Source: Sphingobacteriaceae bacterium UBA6709 (lineage in GTDB: Bacteria > Bacteroidota > Bacteroidia > Sphingobacteriales > Sphingobacteriaceae). From it: a stretch of DNA of 64,000 bases. The position numbers and the translations under genes are program-made. How positions within the stretch are numbered: the first letter of the stretch is position 1; every line of letters starts with the position of its first letter. The stretch spans positions 1 to 64,000 of the forward strand of contig DKIV01000015.1 in NCBI GenBank assembly GCA_002454425.1, given 5' to 3'. Below the pieces are notes generated by a model. The model did not search any database. It saw nothing but the letters and a program-made list of their open reading frames with translations, and was not told the origin of the DNA. Positions 1 to 8,810 of the stretch are shown piece by piece.

Positions 1-282
1 GAACGCGACTGGAGTCCGGCATGTATTGTAGATGCCTGGCATAGCGAACCGGCGCAGCAGCCGCTGCCAACACGCAAAGAAGTTATCAAACATATTCATG
101 ATCAGGAGCTCTTTAAGGATTACTTTCTGATGTTTCAATCGAGCATAGTACAAGAGGTCGCCGATATGGGCAGGAAGCTCGCAGCGCAGGCGCTGGCCTC
201 GGAAGCCCCCAAGCCACCACCACCGGGAATAGATCTGGAGGAGGATTCACCCCTGGGGAAGGTATTTTTTAAGGACATGTAA
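1..282 (+). CDS. 3' end of an unrecognised protein (5' cut by window edge)
   Basis: Frame 1 is open from the first base to a TAA at 280-282, giving at least 93 residues. The visible part is hydrophilic. It carries a short helical stretch (around EVIKHIHDQELFKDYF), an Ala-rich segment and a Pro-run (KPPPPG) before an acidic tail ending in KDM. There are no membrane segments or known motifs. The composition looks like a real C-terminus rather than random sequence, but I do not recognise the family. The gene upstream of the window decides what this is. Confidence 0.5.
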   Translation, partial: ERDWSPACIVDAWHSEPAQQPLPTRKEVIKHIHDQELFKDYFLMFQSSIVQEVADMGRKLAAQALASEAPKPPPPGIDLEEDSPLGKVFFKDM

Positions 283-1035
283 GGGAATAGCCGTCGGACG
301 CACTTCAAGGCTCCTACGTCAATTTCAATGTAGTTAGTCAAAGGATTTTTTGACTGGCCGGAGAAGTTCATGCGGACAGCTTTCGGTCAGTCTAATTTCC
401 TCGCAGTATTCCTTTCGATGCAAATCCTGACAGGACAAGCAGCGAGAGGAAGGCTTCGTGGCGGAAAACAGATAAGGACGACCGTGGCGACAGAGTCAAC
501 AAGCTTCTTTGCTTCATAATATCGGGGCACCATGAACCTCCTGAATTAGTGATATAAATTGTATGCGCAATGGCAGCAGCTGAATAGTCAAAAGCTAAAT
601 GCAACGAACCGCTACGGACAACAGGCATGATCAACTTATATTTTCGGGCCTGCAAACTATTAATCGCCACTCGCATTTAGCGAATGTTCCGGATTAAGCT
701 GACATCTCAACTTAAGAATAGAATTAGCACCTTAGTTTAGGCGATGGCTTCGGATTTACGCTTCATCCTCAGAAAAAACCTCTTTTACACCGTAAAAGCA
801 GAACATACGCTTCCTGAAACCCTAGGTTATTAAGAGAAAATCCCTCGCTGCGTAAAAATACCGCTAGTTTATCCAACGTTGACGAAATCGATGAGTGCGA
901 GGAGTACAATTTTTTATTTTGTCTTAAAATTTCTATATTGATCTTCGGCTATCAAGGAATCTCAAACATTGAGAAATTAGCATATAGCAAATCGTAAAGC
1001 TGGGGATACCGGCAAAGTTGTTGTTTCACTGGCAG
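283..1035. other. Long intergenic stretch without a supported gene
   Basis: About 750 bases separate the partial gene from the first ECF sigma factor. The longest open frame (676 down to 392 on the minus strand, 94 codons) has no recognisable domain and unconvincing composition, so it is not called. A small perfect hairpin lies at 782-798 (7-bp arms, 3-base loop). The final 150 bases are AT-rich and must hold the promoter of the sigma operon, but I see no clear TAnnTTTG box. Confidence 0.6.
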
Positions 1036-1605
1036 ATGATTGATTACAAATTGTGTACGGATGAAGAGCTCGTAATTTTTCTACGGGAAGATGATCATCG
1101 AGCCTTTGAGGAGATCCATGCAAGGTATTATCCCGTTCTATATCGGCACGCATACAGGAAGCTTCCTGATCGCGAGGAAGTTCGCGACATCCTTCAGGAA
1201 CTATTCGGATCCTTATGGTCTAATAAGCAGCTATCTTTGCAACATGGGCTTAAAGCCTACTTATACACAGCGATAAGAAATCGATTAATAAATGTTTTCA
1301 GCAAAAATCGTGTTCGCGATGCTTATGCTGGATATCTTGCCACTTATCTTGAAGAAAACACGAGTTACGAAACAGAAGAGCGCCTTGTGTACAAGGATCT
1401 TATAAAGATCATTGAATCGGAGGTCGATGCCCTGCCGCCTCAGATGCAAAAAATCTTCAAGCTAAGCAGATATGAACATTTAAGCTATCTTGAGATTTCA
1501 AAAATCACCAATACAAGTCCCGAGACAGTAAAAAAACAGGCTCATAATGCCTTAAAAATCCTCAAGAAGAAACTACACGCCCGTCTTTTCAGCATTTTAG
1601 TTTAA
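1036..1605 (+). CDS. ECF-type RNA polymerase sigma factor
   Basis: 189-residue sigma-70 family protein of the extracytoplasmic-function type that Bacteroidota pair with FecR anti-sigmas. Region 2 spans roughly residues 15-90: EEIHARYYPVLYRHAY, then the acidic DILQELFGSLW core-binding segment and the KAYLYTAIRNRLIN helix. Region 4 spans roughly 130-180 and carries a helix-turn-helix (YLEISKITNTSPETVKKQ). The open frame extends 18 bases upstream to a TTG at 1018, but ATG 1036 gives the usual N-terminus. A FecR gene follows after 117 bases. It probably drives transcription of the downstream FecR/SusCD operon when SusC binds ligand. Confidence 0.93.
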   Translation: MIDYKLCTDEELVIFLREDDHRAFEEIHARYYPVLYRHAYRKLPDREEVRDILQELFGSLWSNKQLSLQHGLKAYLYTAIRNRLINVFSKNRVRDAYAGYLATYLEENTSYETEERLVYKDLIKIIESEVDALPPQMQKIFKLSRYEHLSYLEISKITNTSPETVKKQAHNALKILKKKLHARLFSILV

Positions 1606-1722
1606 TTTTTTTAACACAGCGATACACCCTACCCTTTTATGAACTGTCTTAGATATTAAACGACATTGTTTCGCTTCTTTCGCAAGCACGAACGCAATGA
1701 AGATTTATAGAAAACACTATCG

Positions 1723-2838
1723 ATGTCTGAGAAAAACATAAAGGGGCGGGATCTTTTGAACAAATACGCTAAAGGAGATACCGATAAAGAGGAAAAACTG
1801 CTTATTGAAAATTGGTATAATCAATTGGATACAGGAGCGCCGGCTCCTGATCACACAATTATTCAGGAAGACCAGCGATATAGCCTGCTTGAGTTTCGTA
1901 GGAGTTACCACGTCACGCGACGAAATCAGTTGCTTCGACAATGGGGTAGTATTGCTGCTTTACTGATTATGTGCGTATCAATTGCCTTTCTACTGCACAG
2001 GTTTAATGAACCTGCAGTAGTCAATATCGCGGATATTAAGCCGGGGGGCAGCGGAGCGACTCTTGTTATTGGCGGCAAGCGCATTTCCCTTAATGATAAA
2101 GGATCGGGAGCAATAATTGCCGAAGGCGGCGTTAAAATCTCTAAAATAGACAGCAACCTTGTCGCATATGAGCAGCTAGCGGGAAGCGGGAATGTTGAAA
2201 ATACCCTTATTACGGAGAAGGGTCAGACCTTTAGCATCAGACTGTCAGACGGCACCCTCGTTTATCTGAACGCATCATCAAGCATAAAATACAATAGCCA
2301 TTTGGTCGACGAGGGAGTACGTAAAGTAGTGCTCAGCGGCGAAGCTTATTTTGAAGTTGCCAAAGATAAAAGTCATCCATTTATTGTAGAAAGCAAAGGG
2401 CAGCAGATCGAAGTATTAGGTACTCATTTCAACGTTAAGGCCTACGACACAGAGGAGGCTACCAAAACAACACTCCTCGAAGGATCTGTAAAAGTGAGCA
2501 ACAGCACAGCTCAGGTGCAGCTATCACCGGGCGAGCAGGCGCGCCTGTCAATGAGAGGAGGCACTCTTAGCAAAGAACGGGTCAATGCAGAAGACGAGAT
2601 CGCCTGGAAAAACGGCATTTTGTCATTTAACGGCGAGGATATTTACGTAATCATACGTCAGCTGGAGCGCTGGTACAATGTAAACATCGCTATCGATCCG
2701 CACATGCCTCATGAAAAGTTCTACGGACAGCTATCGCGTCAGAGTCCATTGACCGAGGTACTGAAAATACTGGCGATCAACGATGTTGAGATCAGTCAGG
2801 ATGGACAGGGCATCCGGATATCCAGGAAAAACAAGTAA
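1723..2838 (+). CDS. FecR-family anti-sigma factor
   Basis: 371-residue single-pass inner-membrane regulator. The N-terminal cytoplasmic part (about 1-72) would bind the neighbouring sigma factor. One membrane segment lies at about 75-92. The periplasmic FecR domain (about 160-265) includes DGTLVYLNASSSIKY, GEAYFEVAKD and LGTHFNVKAY. A C-terminal DUF4974-type domain (about 290-365) would contact the STN domain of SusC. It sits between the ECF sigma gene and a SusC that does carry an STN domain, the full set needed for surface-to-sigma signalling. The SusC start lies 157 bases downstream. Confidence 0.93.
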   Translation: MSEKNIKGRDLLNKYAKGDTDKEEKLLIENWYNQLDTGAPAPDHTIIQEDQRYSLLEFRRSYHVTRRNQLLRQWGSIAALLIMCVSIAFLLHRFNEPAVVNIADIKPGGSGATLVIGGKRISLNDKGSGAIIAEGGVKISKIDSNLVAYEQLAGSGNVENTLITEKGQTFSIRLSDGTLVYLNASSSIKYNSHLVDEGVRKVVLSGEAYFEVAKDKSHPFIVESKGQQIEVLGTHFNVKAYDTEEATKTTLLEGSVKVSNSTAQVQLSPGEQARLSMRGGTLSKERVNAEDEIAWKNGILSFNGEDIYVIIRQLERWYNVNIAIDPHMPHEKFYGQLSRQSPLTEVLKILAINDVEISQDGQGIRISRKNK

Positions 2839-2900
2839 GAACTACACAATAAAATTTATCGCCTATGGAATAGTATTACAATAATCCCTATGAAAAGTCA

Positions 2901-2930
2901 AGACCGGAAGCATCTCACCTCTCCCGGTCT
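2901..2930 (+). promoter_or_regulatory. Hairpin in the susC leader
   Basis: 7-bp inverted repeat (AGACCGG at 2901-2907, CCGGTCT at 2924-2930) with a 16-base loop, between the fecR stop and the susC start at 2995. There is no T-run after it, so it is not an obvious terminator. It argues that the upstream in-frame ATG at 2890 is not the translation start. Its role is unknown. Confidence 0.4.
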
Positions 2931-2994
2931 CAAAAGGTCAGTAGCCGGACTTCATACCTCCAGCTACTATTGTTTAATCATTTACATCAAATAT

Positions 2995-5900
2995 ATGAAA
3001 TTCACACCTCTTTACGGTGCAGGTAGCTTCTATTTGCGCGTAGAGTACAAATACCTGTTAGCATTGAAACTCATTGCCCTATTATTATTATCTGGCGCGC
3101 TACATGTCTCTGCAGCAAGCTATTCACAGAACATCACCATGAGTGCCAAAGGAACCACCGTTGAATCCGTTCTCAGGTCGGTACGGCAGCAGACGGGCTA
3201 CCTTTTCTTCTATAGTGAAAAGGTTAACGTTGGAGAGCAGCGGTTTGACGTAAGCTTTAAAAACACCCCCTTGCGCCAGGTGCTTAACGAATCTCTCGCT
3301 CCGGCAGGTCTCGATTTTGAGATTGTAGGAAAGACCATTGTCATAAGTAATAAGCCAACCGTCGCGCGACAGAATCTGGTGTCGCAACCGGCGGTTATCA
3401 AAGGGCAGGTAAAAGATTCAGTGAATAATTTTACGTTGCCCGGTGTTACAGTGAGCATGAAATCGCCAAGGAAGGTATTGGCGGTGAGTGATGGAAACGG
3501 CAACTTCGTCATTTCGGCGAAAGCGGGCGATGTCATTATCTTCAGCTATATAGGCTATACCAGCAAAGAAGTGAAACTGGGGAGCCAGCTTTCCCTGGGC
3601 GTTAATCTGGTGCCGGAAGTGGCCAGTATTAAAGATGTGGTGATAACAGGTTACCAATCCATTAAACGCGATAATTATACGGGAAATGCCATCATTGTAA
3701 GCGGCGCAGATCTGAAGAGGAACAATCCCCAGAACTTACTGAAGAGCATTCAATCCTTTGATCCCTCTTTCAGACTTCTGGAGAACAACATGCTTGGTTC
3801 CGATCCGAACAGGCTTCCCCAGATCAACGTGCGTGGCGCTACGGCCATTCCATCAATTTCCGACGACATTCTCGACAGGAACAACCTGTCGAGCAACTAC
3901 AACCTCCCTGTATTTATCATGGATGGGTTTGAGGTGAGCATGCAAAAGGTATATGACCTGGATATCAACAGAATAGAATCGGTAACATTACTCAAAGATG
4001 GGGCTGCAACGGCTGTTTATGGCTCACGGGCAGCGAACGGGGTTATGGTCATCACGACCAAAACTCCTGCCGAAGGGAAACTGCAATTGAGCTATAACTA
4101 TGAAAACACGTTCAGCGCTCCGGATCTATCAGACTACCACGTTCTTGACGCGCAGCAGAAGATAACATATGAACAAAAGGTAGGCCTGTATTCGTCATCG
4201 ATGGCAACCAGCGGCGACACCAAGCAGGAAGAGCTGGATGCCCAACTTTTTACGAGACTGAAAAATGTGGCCAGCGGGGTTAATTCATATTGGCTGTCGC
4301 AGCCCTTACGGAATGTGTATCAGCAGAAGCATTCATTATATGTTCAGGGCGGAGAAAAGACCTTCCGCTACGGCATAGATCTACGTTATCAGACGCAGCC
4401 GGGGGTGATGAAAGGATCAGATAACAAACGATATAGCGGCGGGTTAGACTTTACCTATACCCCCCACAAAGGATTTATTGTACGTAATGTACTTACCGTT
4501 ACACAGGTGGACCAGAAAAATTCTCCTTACGGTAATTTTTCTGAGTATGTATATGCGAACCCTTATTTTCCACTAAGGGACAGCACCGGGCGGCTGCTGC
4601 AGGAGTTGGCAAACTGGCGGGTGGATACTGACAGGCAAGGCGCCGATCAATATGTAACAGAAATAGTCTTTAATCCATTATACGAGGCAAGCTTAAGTAG
4701 CTTTAATAAGAGCGCGTATACCGAAATAATCAATGCACTGTCGGCAGACTACAAGATCACTCCGGAGTTAAGATTACGCGCGCTCGTAAGTCTCAACAAA
4801 ACCAATGGCACCTCCGACAACTACCTTTCGCCGCTAAGCAGCAAGTTTTATAATGTTGCCAGTGACAAGCTAAATACGCGTGGTTCTTATGATTATGGAA
4901 CCAACGCTAACCTGAATATCGACGGAAACATTACCCTTGGATACAACAAACAGATCAATGAACACTTTATGAACCTTGTCATAGGTGCCAATATTCTGGC
5001 GGCCAAGTCAGACCAGAAGTCATTCAGTGCGCAGGGCTTCGCCTCCGATGCTTTTACAAATATTGGCTTTGCAAGGATATATAAAGAGAATGACGGCCCT
5101 AACGGGAATGTGATAAAGCAAAGAACCGCGGGATTGTTCTTCTCCGGAAATTACGCGTTCAGGAACAGGTATCTGCTGGATGCTTCCGTACGTATTGACG
5201 GATCATCGGCCTTTGGAGCGGATAAGCGCTACGCGCCTTTTTGGTCACTTGGCGCGGGTTGGAACATTCATAAAGAAAGCTTTCTGGCAAACTCATCAGT
5301 GATCAGCCAGCTACGTCTTAAAGGAAGTATCGCTACTTTGGGATCCATCAATTTCCAACCCTATCAGGCGCGGGCACTTTATGCCTATCAAAGCTCCAAC
5401 TGGTATTCTACCGGCATTGGCGCCAGTATTATAGGTTTCGGCAACAACAAGCTCGAATGGCAGAAAACCTACACTTACGACGCGGGTATTGACCTGGGCA
5501 TGTTTGATGATCGCCTTGTCATCTCTCCCCGCTACTACGTTAAGAATACCAAAGGGTTGATTACCGACATCAACCTGGCTCCATCAACGGGATATACAAC
5601 CTATAAGGACAATCTTGGGGATATGTCAAATAAGGGCTACGAGCTATACGTTACAGCGAATGTCCTGCGCCGCAATAATTGGAATGTCAATCTAACGGGA
5701 AATCTCACACACAATGACAATAAGATTGTAAGCATATCCGACGCGTTGAAATCTTTCAACGGCAAGATCGACAGCTATCAAACCAATACATCCAACAACG
5801 CCTTTTCTACGCCGCTGGCGCGATATGTTGAAGGCAAATCGTTGAATACCATCTGGGCGGTACGATCGCTGGGCATTGATCCGCAGAACGGAAAAGAGAT

Positions 5901-6423
5901 CCTTATGAAAAAAGATGGCAGCCTTACCTATGATTGGGATGTCAGGGATATTGAGGATGTCGGAAATCGTGCTCCGGCAGCCGAAGGTTTCTTTGGAAGT
6001 ACCATCAGCTATAAGCGCCTGATGTTTAGCTTTAACTTCCACTACCGTTTCGGTGGCGACACCTTTAATCAGACCCTCATAGATCGCGTAGAGAATGCCA
6101 ATCCGCGTTTTAATGTCGACAGCAGGGTGCTTTCAGACAGATGGCAGCAAGCCGGAGACCACACCTTCTTCAAGAACATCGCTGATGTAACACAAACCTA
6201 TGTAAGCTCAAGGTTTGTTCAGAAGGATCGCTTGCTGGAACTGCAGAGCGTATATGTATCTTATGATTGGCAGGGTAAAATGATACAATCCTTAGGCATC
6301 AAAAATCTGCGTCTGGCGGCAACCGCGAATGACATTTTCAGAACTTCAAGCATCGAAGCAGAACGCGGCATCAATTATCCCTTCGCCAGAAGCGTCACCT
6401 TCTCACTTTTAGGATCCTTTTAG
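2995..6423 (+). CDS. SusC/RagA-family TonB-linked outer-membrane transporter with STN domain
   Basis: 1142-residue TonB-dependent receptor. In order: signal sequence (hydrophobic stretch ending near SAASYS); STN/secretin-type signalling domain at about 49-120, which talks to FecR; CarboxypepD_reg-like domain at about 133-200 (GVTVSMKSP, VIIFSYIGY); plug domain at about 215-360 with the SusC signature LKDGAATAVYGSRAANGV; then the 22-strand barrel to a C-terminal Phe. An earlier in-frame ATG at 2890 would add 35 residues without signal-peptide character and would cover a leader hairpin, so 2995 is preferred. The susD gene follows after 8 bases. The barrel is clearly paralogous to the SusC at 19481-22885 (shared AVRSLGIDP.NG.EIL and DRVEN.N...VD.RV blocks). 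Confidence 0.95.
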   Translation: MKFTPLYGAGSFYLRVEYKYLLALKLIALLLLSGALHVSAASYSQNITMSAKGTTVESVLRSVRQQTGYLFFYSEKVNVGEQRFDVSFKNTPLRQVLNESLAPAGLDFEIVGKTIVISNKPTVARQNLVSQPAVIKGQVKDSVNNFTLPGVTVSMKSPRKVLAVSDGNGNFVISAKAGDVIIFSYIGYTSKEVKLGSQLSLGVNLVPEVASIKDVVITGYQSIKRDNYTGNAIIVSGADLKRNNPQNLLKSIQSFDPSFRLLENNMLGSDPNRLPQINVRGATAIPSISDDILDRNNLSSNYNLPVFIMDGFEVSMQKVYDLDINRIESVTLLKDGAATAVYGSRAANGVMVITTKTPAEGKLQLSYNYENTFSAPDLSDYHVLDAQQKITYEQKVGLYSSSMATSGDTKQEELDAQLFTRLKNVASGVNSYWLSQPLRNVYQQKHSLYVQGGEKTFRYGIDLRYQTQPGVMKGSDNKRYSGGLDFTYTPHKGFIVRNVLTVTQVDQKNSPYGNFSEYVYANPYFPLRDSTGRLLQELANWRVDTDRQGADQYVTEIVFNPLYEASLSSFNKSAYTEIINALSADYKITPELRLRALVSLNKTNGTSDNYLSPLSSKFYNVASDKLNTRGSYDYGTNANLNIDGNITLGYNKQINEHFMNLVIGANILAAKSDQKSFSAQGFASDAFTNIGFARIYKENDGPNGNVIKQRTAGLFFSGNYAFRNRYLLDASVRIDGSSAFGADKRYAPFWSLGAGWNIHKESFLANSSVISQLRLKGSIATLGSINFQPYQARALYAYQSSNWYSTGIGASIIGFGNNKLEWQKTYTYDAGIDLGMFDDRLVISPRYYVKNTKGLITDINLAPSTGYTTYKDNLGDMSNKGYELYVTANVLRRNNWNVNLTGNLTHNDNKIVSISDALKSFNGKIDSYQTNTSNNAFSTPLARYVEGKSLNTIWAVRSLGIDPQNGKEILMKKDGSLTYDWDVRDIEDVGNRAPAAEGFFGSTISYKRLMFSFNFHYRFGGDTFNQTLIDRVENANPRFNVDSRVLSDRWQQAGDHTFFKNIADVTQTYVSSRFVQKDRLLELQSVYVSYDWQGKMIQSLGIKNLRLAATANDIFRTSSIEAERGINYPFARSVTFSLLGSF

Positions 6424-6431
6424 CAGCAGTT

Positions 6432-7913
6432 ATGAAAAAAATATTTAGCATTATTCTCACCATTATATCGCTGTCGTCATGCAATAAATTTCTGGACGTA
6501 CAGCCTGAGTCGAGTGTTACCAGAGAGCGTCTTTTTAGTACCGAGACAGGCTTTCAGGAAGCGCTGAACGGCATTTACACAAAGTGTTCCTCTGATTCAC
6601 TATACGGAGGAAATCTCACGTTCAGCAATCTCGACATTTTCGCGCAGAACTACACGTTCTCAAATACAGATTTTCAGAAGATCGCTTCCTTTCAATATAA
6701 AGATCCCATCTTAAAAAATAAGAATAGTTTGATTTGGGCCGCGGCATACAATGCCATCGCGAATTGCAATGAGATACTAACAGCGGTTGATGCGAAGCAG
6801 GGAATCTTCAGTGACAACAATTTCGCTATCGTCAAGGCTGAAGCTCTTGCCTTAAGAGCTTACTTGCACTTTGATATCTTCAGAATGTTCTCCGGCACCT
6901 ATACCTCTAGTCCTTCGGCAAAAGGTATTCCCTATGTAGAAACTACGGGGATACAGACTACGCCCTTCTCTACGCGCGAGGTGGTCATCAACAAGCTGAT
7001 AACAGATCTTGAGACCGCCCGCGAATTATTGCGAGGTATTGATCCCATTATTCCGGCAACGTACGTAATAGGCTATCCGAATAAGATATACGCTGATGCC
7101 AATGAGGTCCGGCAAACGGAAAACGCCGCGTCATCGCTATTTCTGCAAAATCGCCGTCATCGGATAAATTACTATGCCATCTGCGCTGAGCTTGCCCGGG
7201 TGTATCTATATGCTAACAATAAGGTGAAGGCCTTGGAGCTGGCGACCGAGGTTATTAACAGCGGAAGATTTCCCTGGACATTGAAAGATGACGCCTTTAA
7301 CAACAATATAGAGCAAAAAGACCGCATATTCTACAAAGAGCTAATCTTCGGATGGTATGTACCTACGGCGGAGAAGATGCTGGTGGCACTTTTTTCTCAA
7401 GCCAATGTAGCACAGTATCAGCCTACGCCCCTACAGCTGGATAATATCTATGAACGCACGAGCGTGGGTGCTGAGGACTGGCGTTATCGTCAGTGGTTTA
7501 GCACCGCCCGCGATGTTACGCCGAACAGGAGCTATCTTATTAAATATCTTACCAATACCACGCCTCTGGTAAATTTACATCCGCTGATGGCTCCCGCGAT
7601 ACGGCTCAGCGAAATGTATTATATCGCCGCGGAGGCGTCCTTCGATAATAATCCGCAACAGGCAACAGCATTTTTGAATGACGTACGCACGCACCGCGGC
7701 ATTATCGACATGTTACCCACCCTAACTAAAAATGGATTCATAAGCGAATTAACAAAGGAATACAGAAAAGAATTCTATGGCGAGAGTCAGCTATTCTTTA
7801 TGCTAAAACGCCTCAACCAGGATATCATCTCGGCGTCCGGACAGGTTTATCCGGCATCGGAGAGCATTTATGTGCTCCCCATTCCCGATGACGAAAATGC
7901 CTATAATCAGTAA
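6432..7913 (+). CDS. SusD/RagB-family surface lipoprotein
   Basis: 493-residue ligand-binding lid protein partnering the preceding SusC. A lipoprotein signal ends in LSSC with Cys17 as the lipidated residue, followed by the typical KFLDVQPESSV. TPR-like helical SusD architecture is visible: WAAAYNAIANCNEIL, KAEALALRAYLHFDIFRMF, and the C-terminal LSEMYYIAAEA and EYRKEFYGESQLFFMLKR blocks. It starts 8 bases after susC, so the two are surely cotranscribed. It is paralogous to the SusD at 18002-19432. Confidence 0.95.
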   Translation: MKKIFSIILTIISLSSCNKFLDVQPESSVTRERLFSTETGFQEALNGIYTKCSSDSLYGGNLTFSNLDIFAQNYTFSNTDFQKIASFQYKDPILKNKNSLIWAAAYNAIANCNEILTAVDAKQGIFSDNNFAIVKAEALALRAYLHFDIFRMFSGTYTSSPSAKGIPYVETTGIQTTPFSTREVVINKLITDLETARELLRGIDPIIPATYVIGYPNKIYADANEVRQTENAASSLFLQNRRHRINYYAICAELARVYLYANNKVKALELATEVINSGRFPWTLKDDAFNNNIEQKDRIFYKELIFGWYVPTAEKMLVALFSQANVAQYQPTPLQLDNIYERTSVGAEDWRYRQWFSTARDVTPNRSYLIKYLTNTTPLVNLHPLMAPAIRLSEMYYIAAEASFDNNPQQATAFLNDVRTHRGIIDMLPTLTKNGFISELTKEYRKEFYGESQLFFMLKRLNQDIISASGQVYPASESIYVLPIPDDENAYNQ

Positions 7914-7935
7914 TAATCTACATAGCTATTAAGAT

Positions 7936-8799
7936 ATGAAGAACACGACATTCAACCTGATAATATTTAGCTTCAGCATATTTCTCCTCAACGCCTGCAA
8001 CAAAGAGGATCTTCAGAAGTACGGCTCGAAAGACAATATTTATTTGAACTATAAGCTTAGTGACGGGAAGCAGGATACGACAACGCTTACCTACTCCTTC
8101 GCGGAAAATCCATCTATGGCCAGTGATACCATCTGGGTACCTGTGATCATTTCCGGACAAAGGGCTCAACGCGACAGAACATTCCGTCTGCAAAAGGTAG
8201 ATTCTATGAGTACGGCAAAGGCTGAAATCCACTTCGAGCCGCTGGCCGACTCCTATACGATGCCTGCAGACTCGGGTACGGTAAAGATTCCATTGATCAT
8301 TAAAAACATCGACCCCGCGCTCGCCAACAATTCCGTGAAGCTTACCATTCGCGTAGCTGGCGGCGAGGACTTCAACACAGACCTACCCTTAAACATGCGT
8401 AGCAGGACCATCCAATATTCCGCGCGATTGGAACAACCAGATTGGTGGATGTACTGGATGGGCAATCTGGGACTTTACAGTCGTACAAAACATCAGCTGT
8501 TTCTCATCGGCTCAGGAAGCAAATCATTGGTAAATATGTCTAAGCCTGAAGCCTACCTGGAGATCCCGCGTTCACTTTATTACATAGATAATTTTAAGAA
8601 GTTCTGTGCAGATCCCTTCGCGTGGGTAAGTCGCAATCCGGAAAAGGGCTATGTATTAACGAAGCGTACCGATGGAACTCAAGACTACGACTTTTATTTC
8701 AGCGGCTCCCCTGAAAAGAAGTTCCATGTAAAGTATTATCCGCAGGTAAGCCGATATTTCTTTATCGATGATAACGGGCAACAAATAATCATTAATTAA
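7936..8799 (+). CDS. DUF4843-family lipoprotein
   Basis: 287-residue lipoprotein (lipobox LNAC, Cys21). It is of the DUF4843 type found third in many ECF/FecR-controlled SusCD operons. The N-terminal half resembles a beta-sandwich (IYLNYKLSDGK, SDTIWVPVIISGQRAQRDRTFRL). The C-terminal half contains a Trp-rich block (PDWWMYWMGNLGLYS) and a segment shared with the paralogue at 17227-17988. It starts 22 bases after susD. By position it replaces SusE/SusF and is probably exposed at the surface near the SusCD complex; its ligand is unknown. Confidence 0.85.
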   Translation: MKNTTFNLIIFSFSIFLLNACNKEDLQKYGSKDNIYLNYKLSDGKQDTTTLTYSFAENPSMASDTIWVPVIISGQRAQRDRTFRLQKVDSMSTAKAEIHFEPLADSYTMPADSGTVKIPLIIKNIDPALANNSVKLTIRVAGGEDFNTDLPLNMRSRTIQYSARLEQPDWWMYWMGNLGLYSRTKHQLFLIGSGSKSLVNMSKPEAYLEIPRSLYYIDNFKKFCADPFAWVSRNPEKGYVLTKRTDGTQDYDFYFSGSPEKKFHVKYYPQVSRYFFIDDNGQQIIIN

Positions 8800-8810
8800 G
8801 CATCTAACGT

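Noticed and set aside
392..676. 94-codon open frame on the minus strand in the first intergenic region
   Set aside because: No recognisable motif, unconvincing composition (Ser/Arg-rich, no domain-like pattern) and no neighbour relation; more likely chance.
782..798. Perfect 7-bp hairpin with 3-base loop
   Set aside because: Short, AT-rich, without a T-run and without nearby transcription to terminate; chance is likely.
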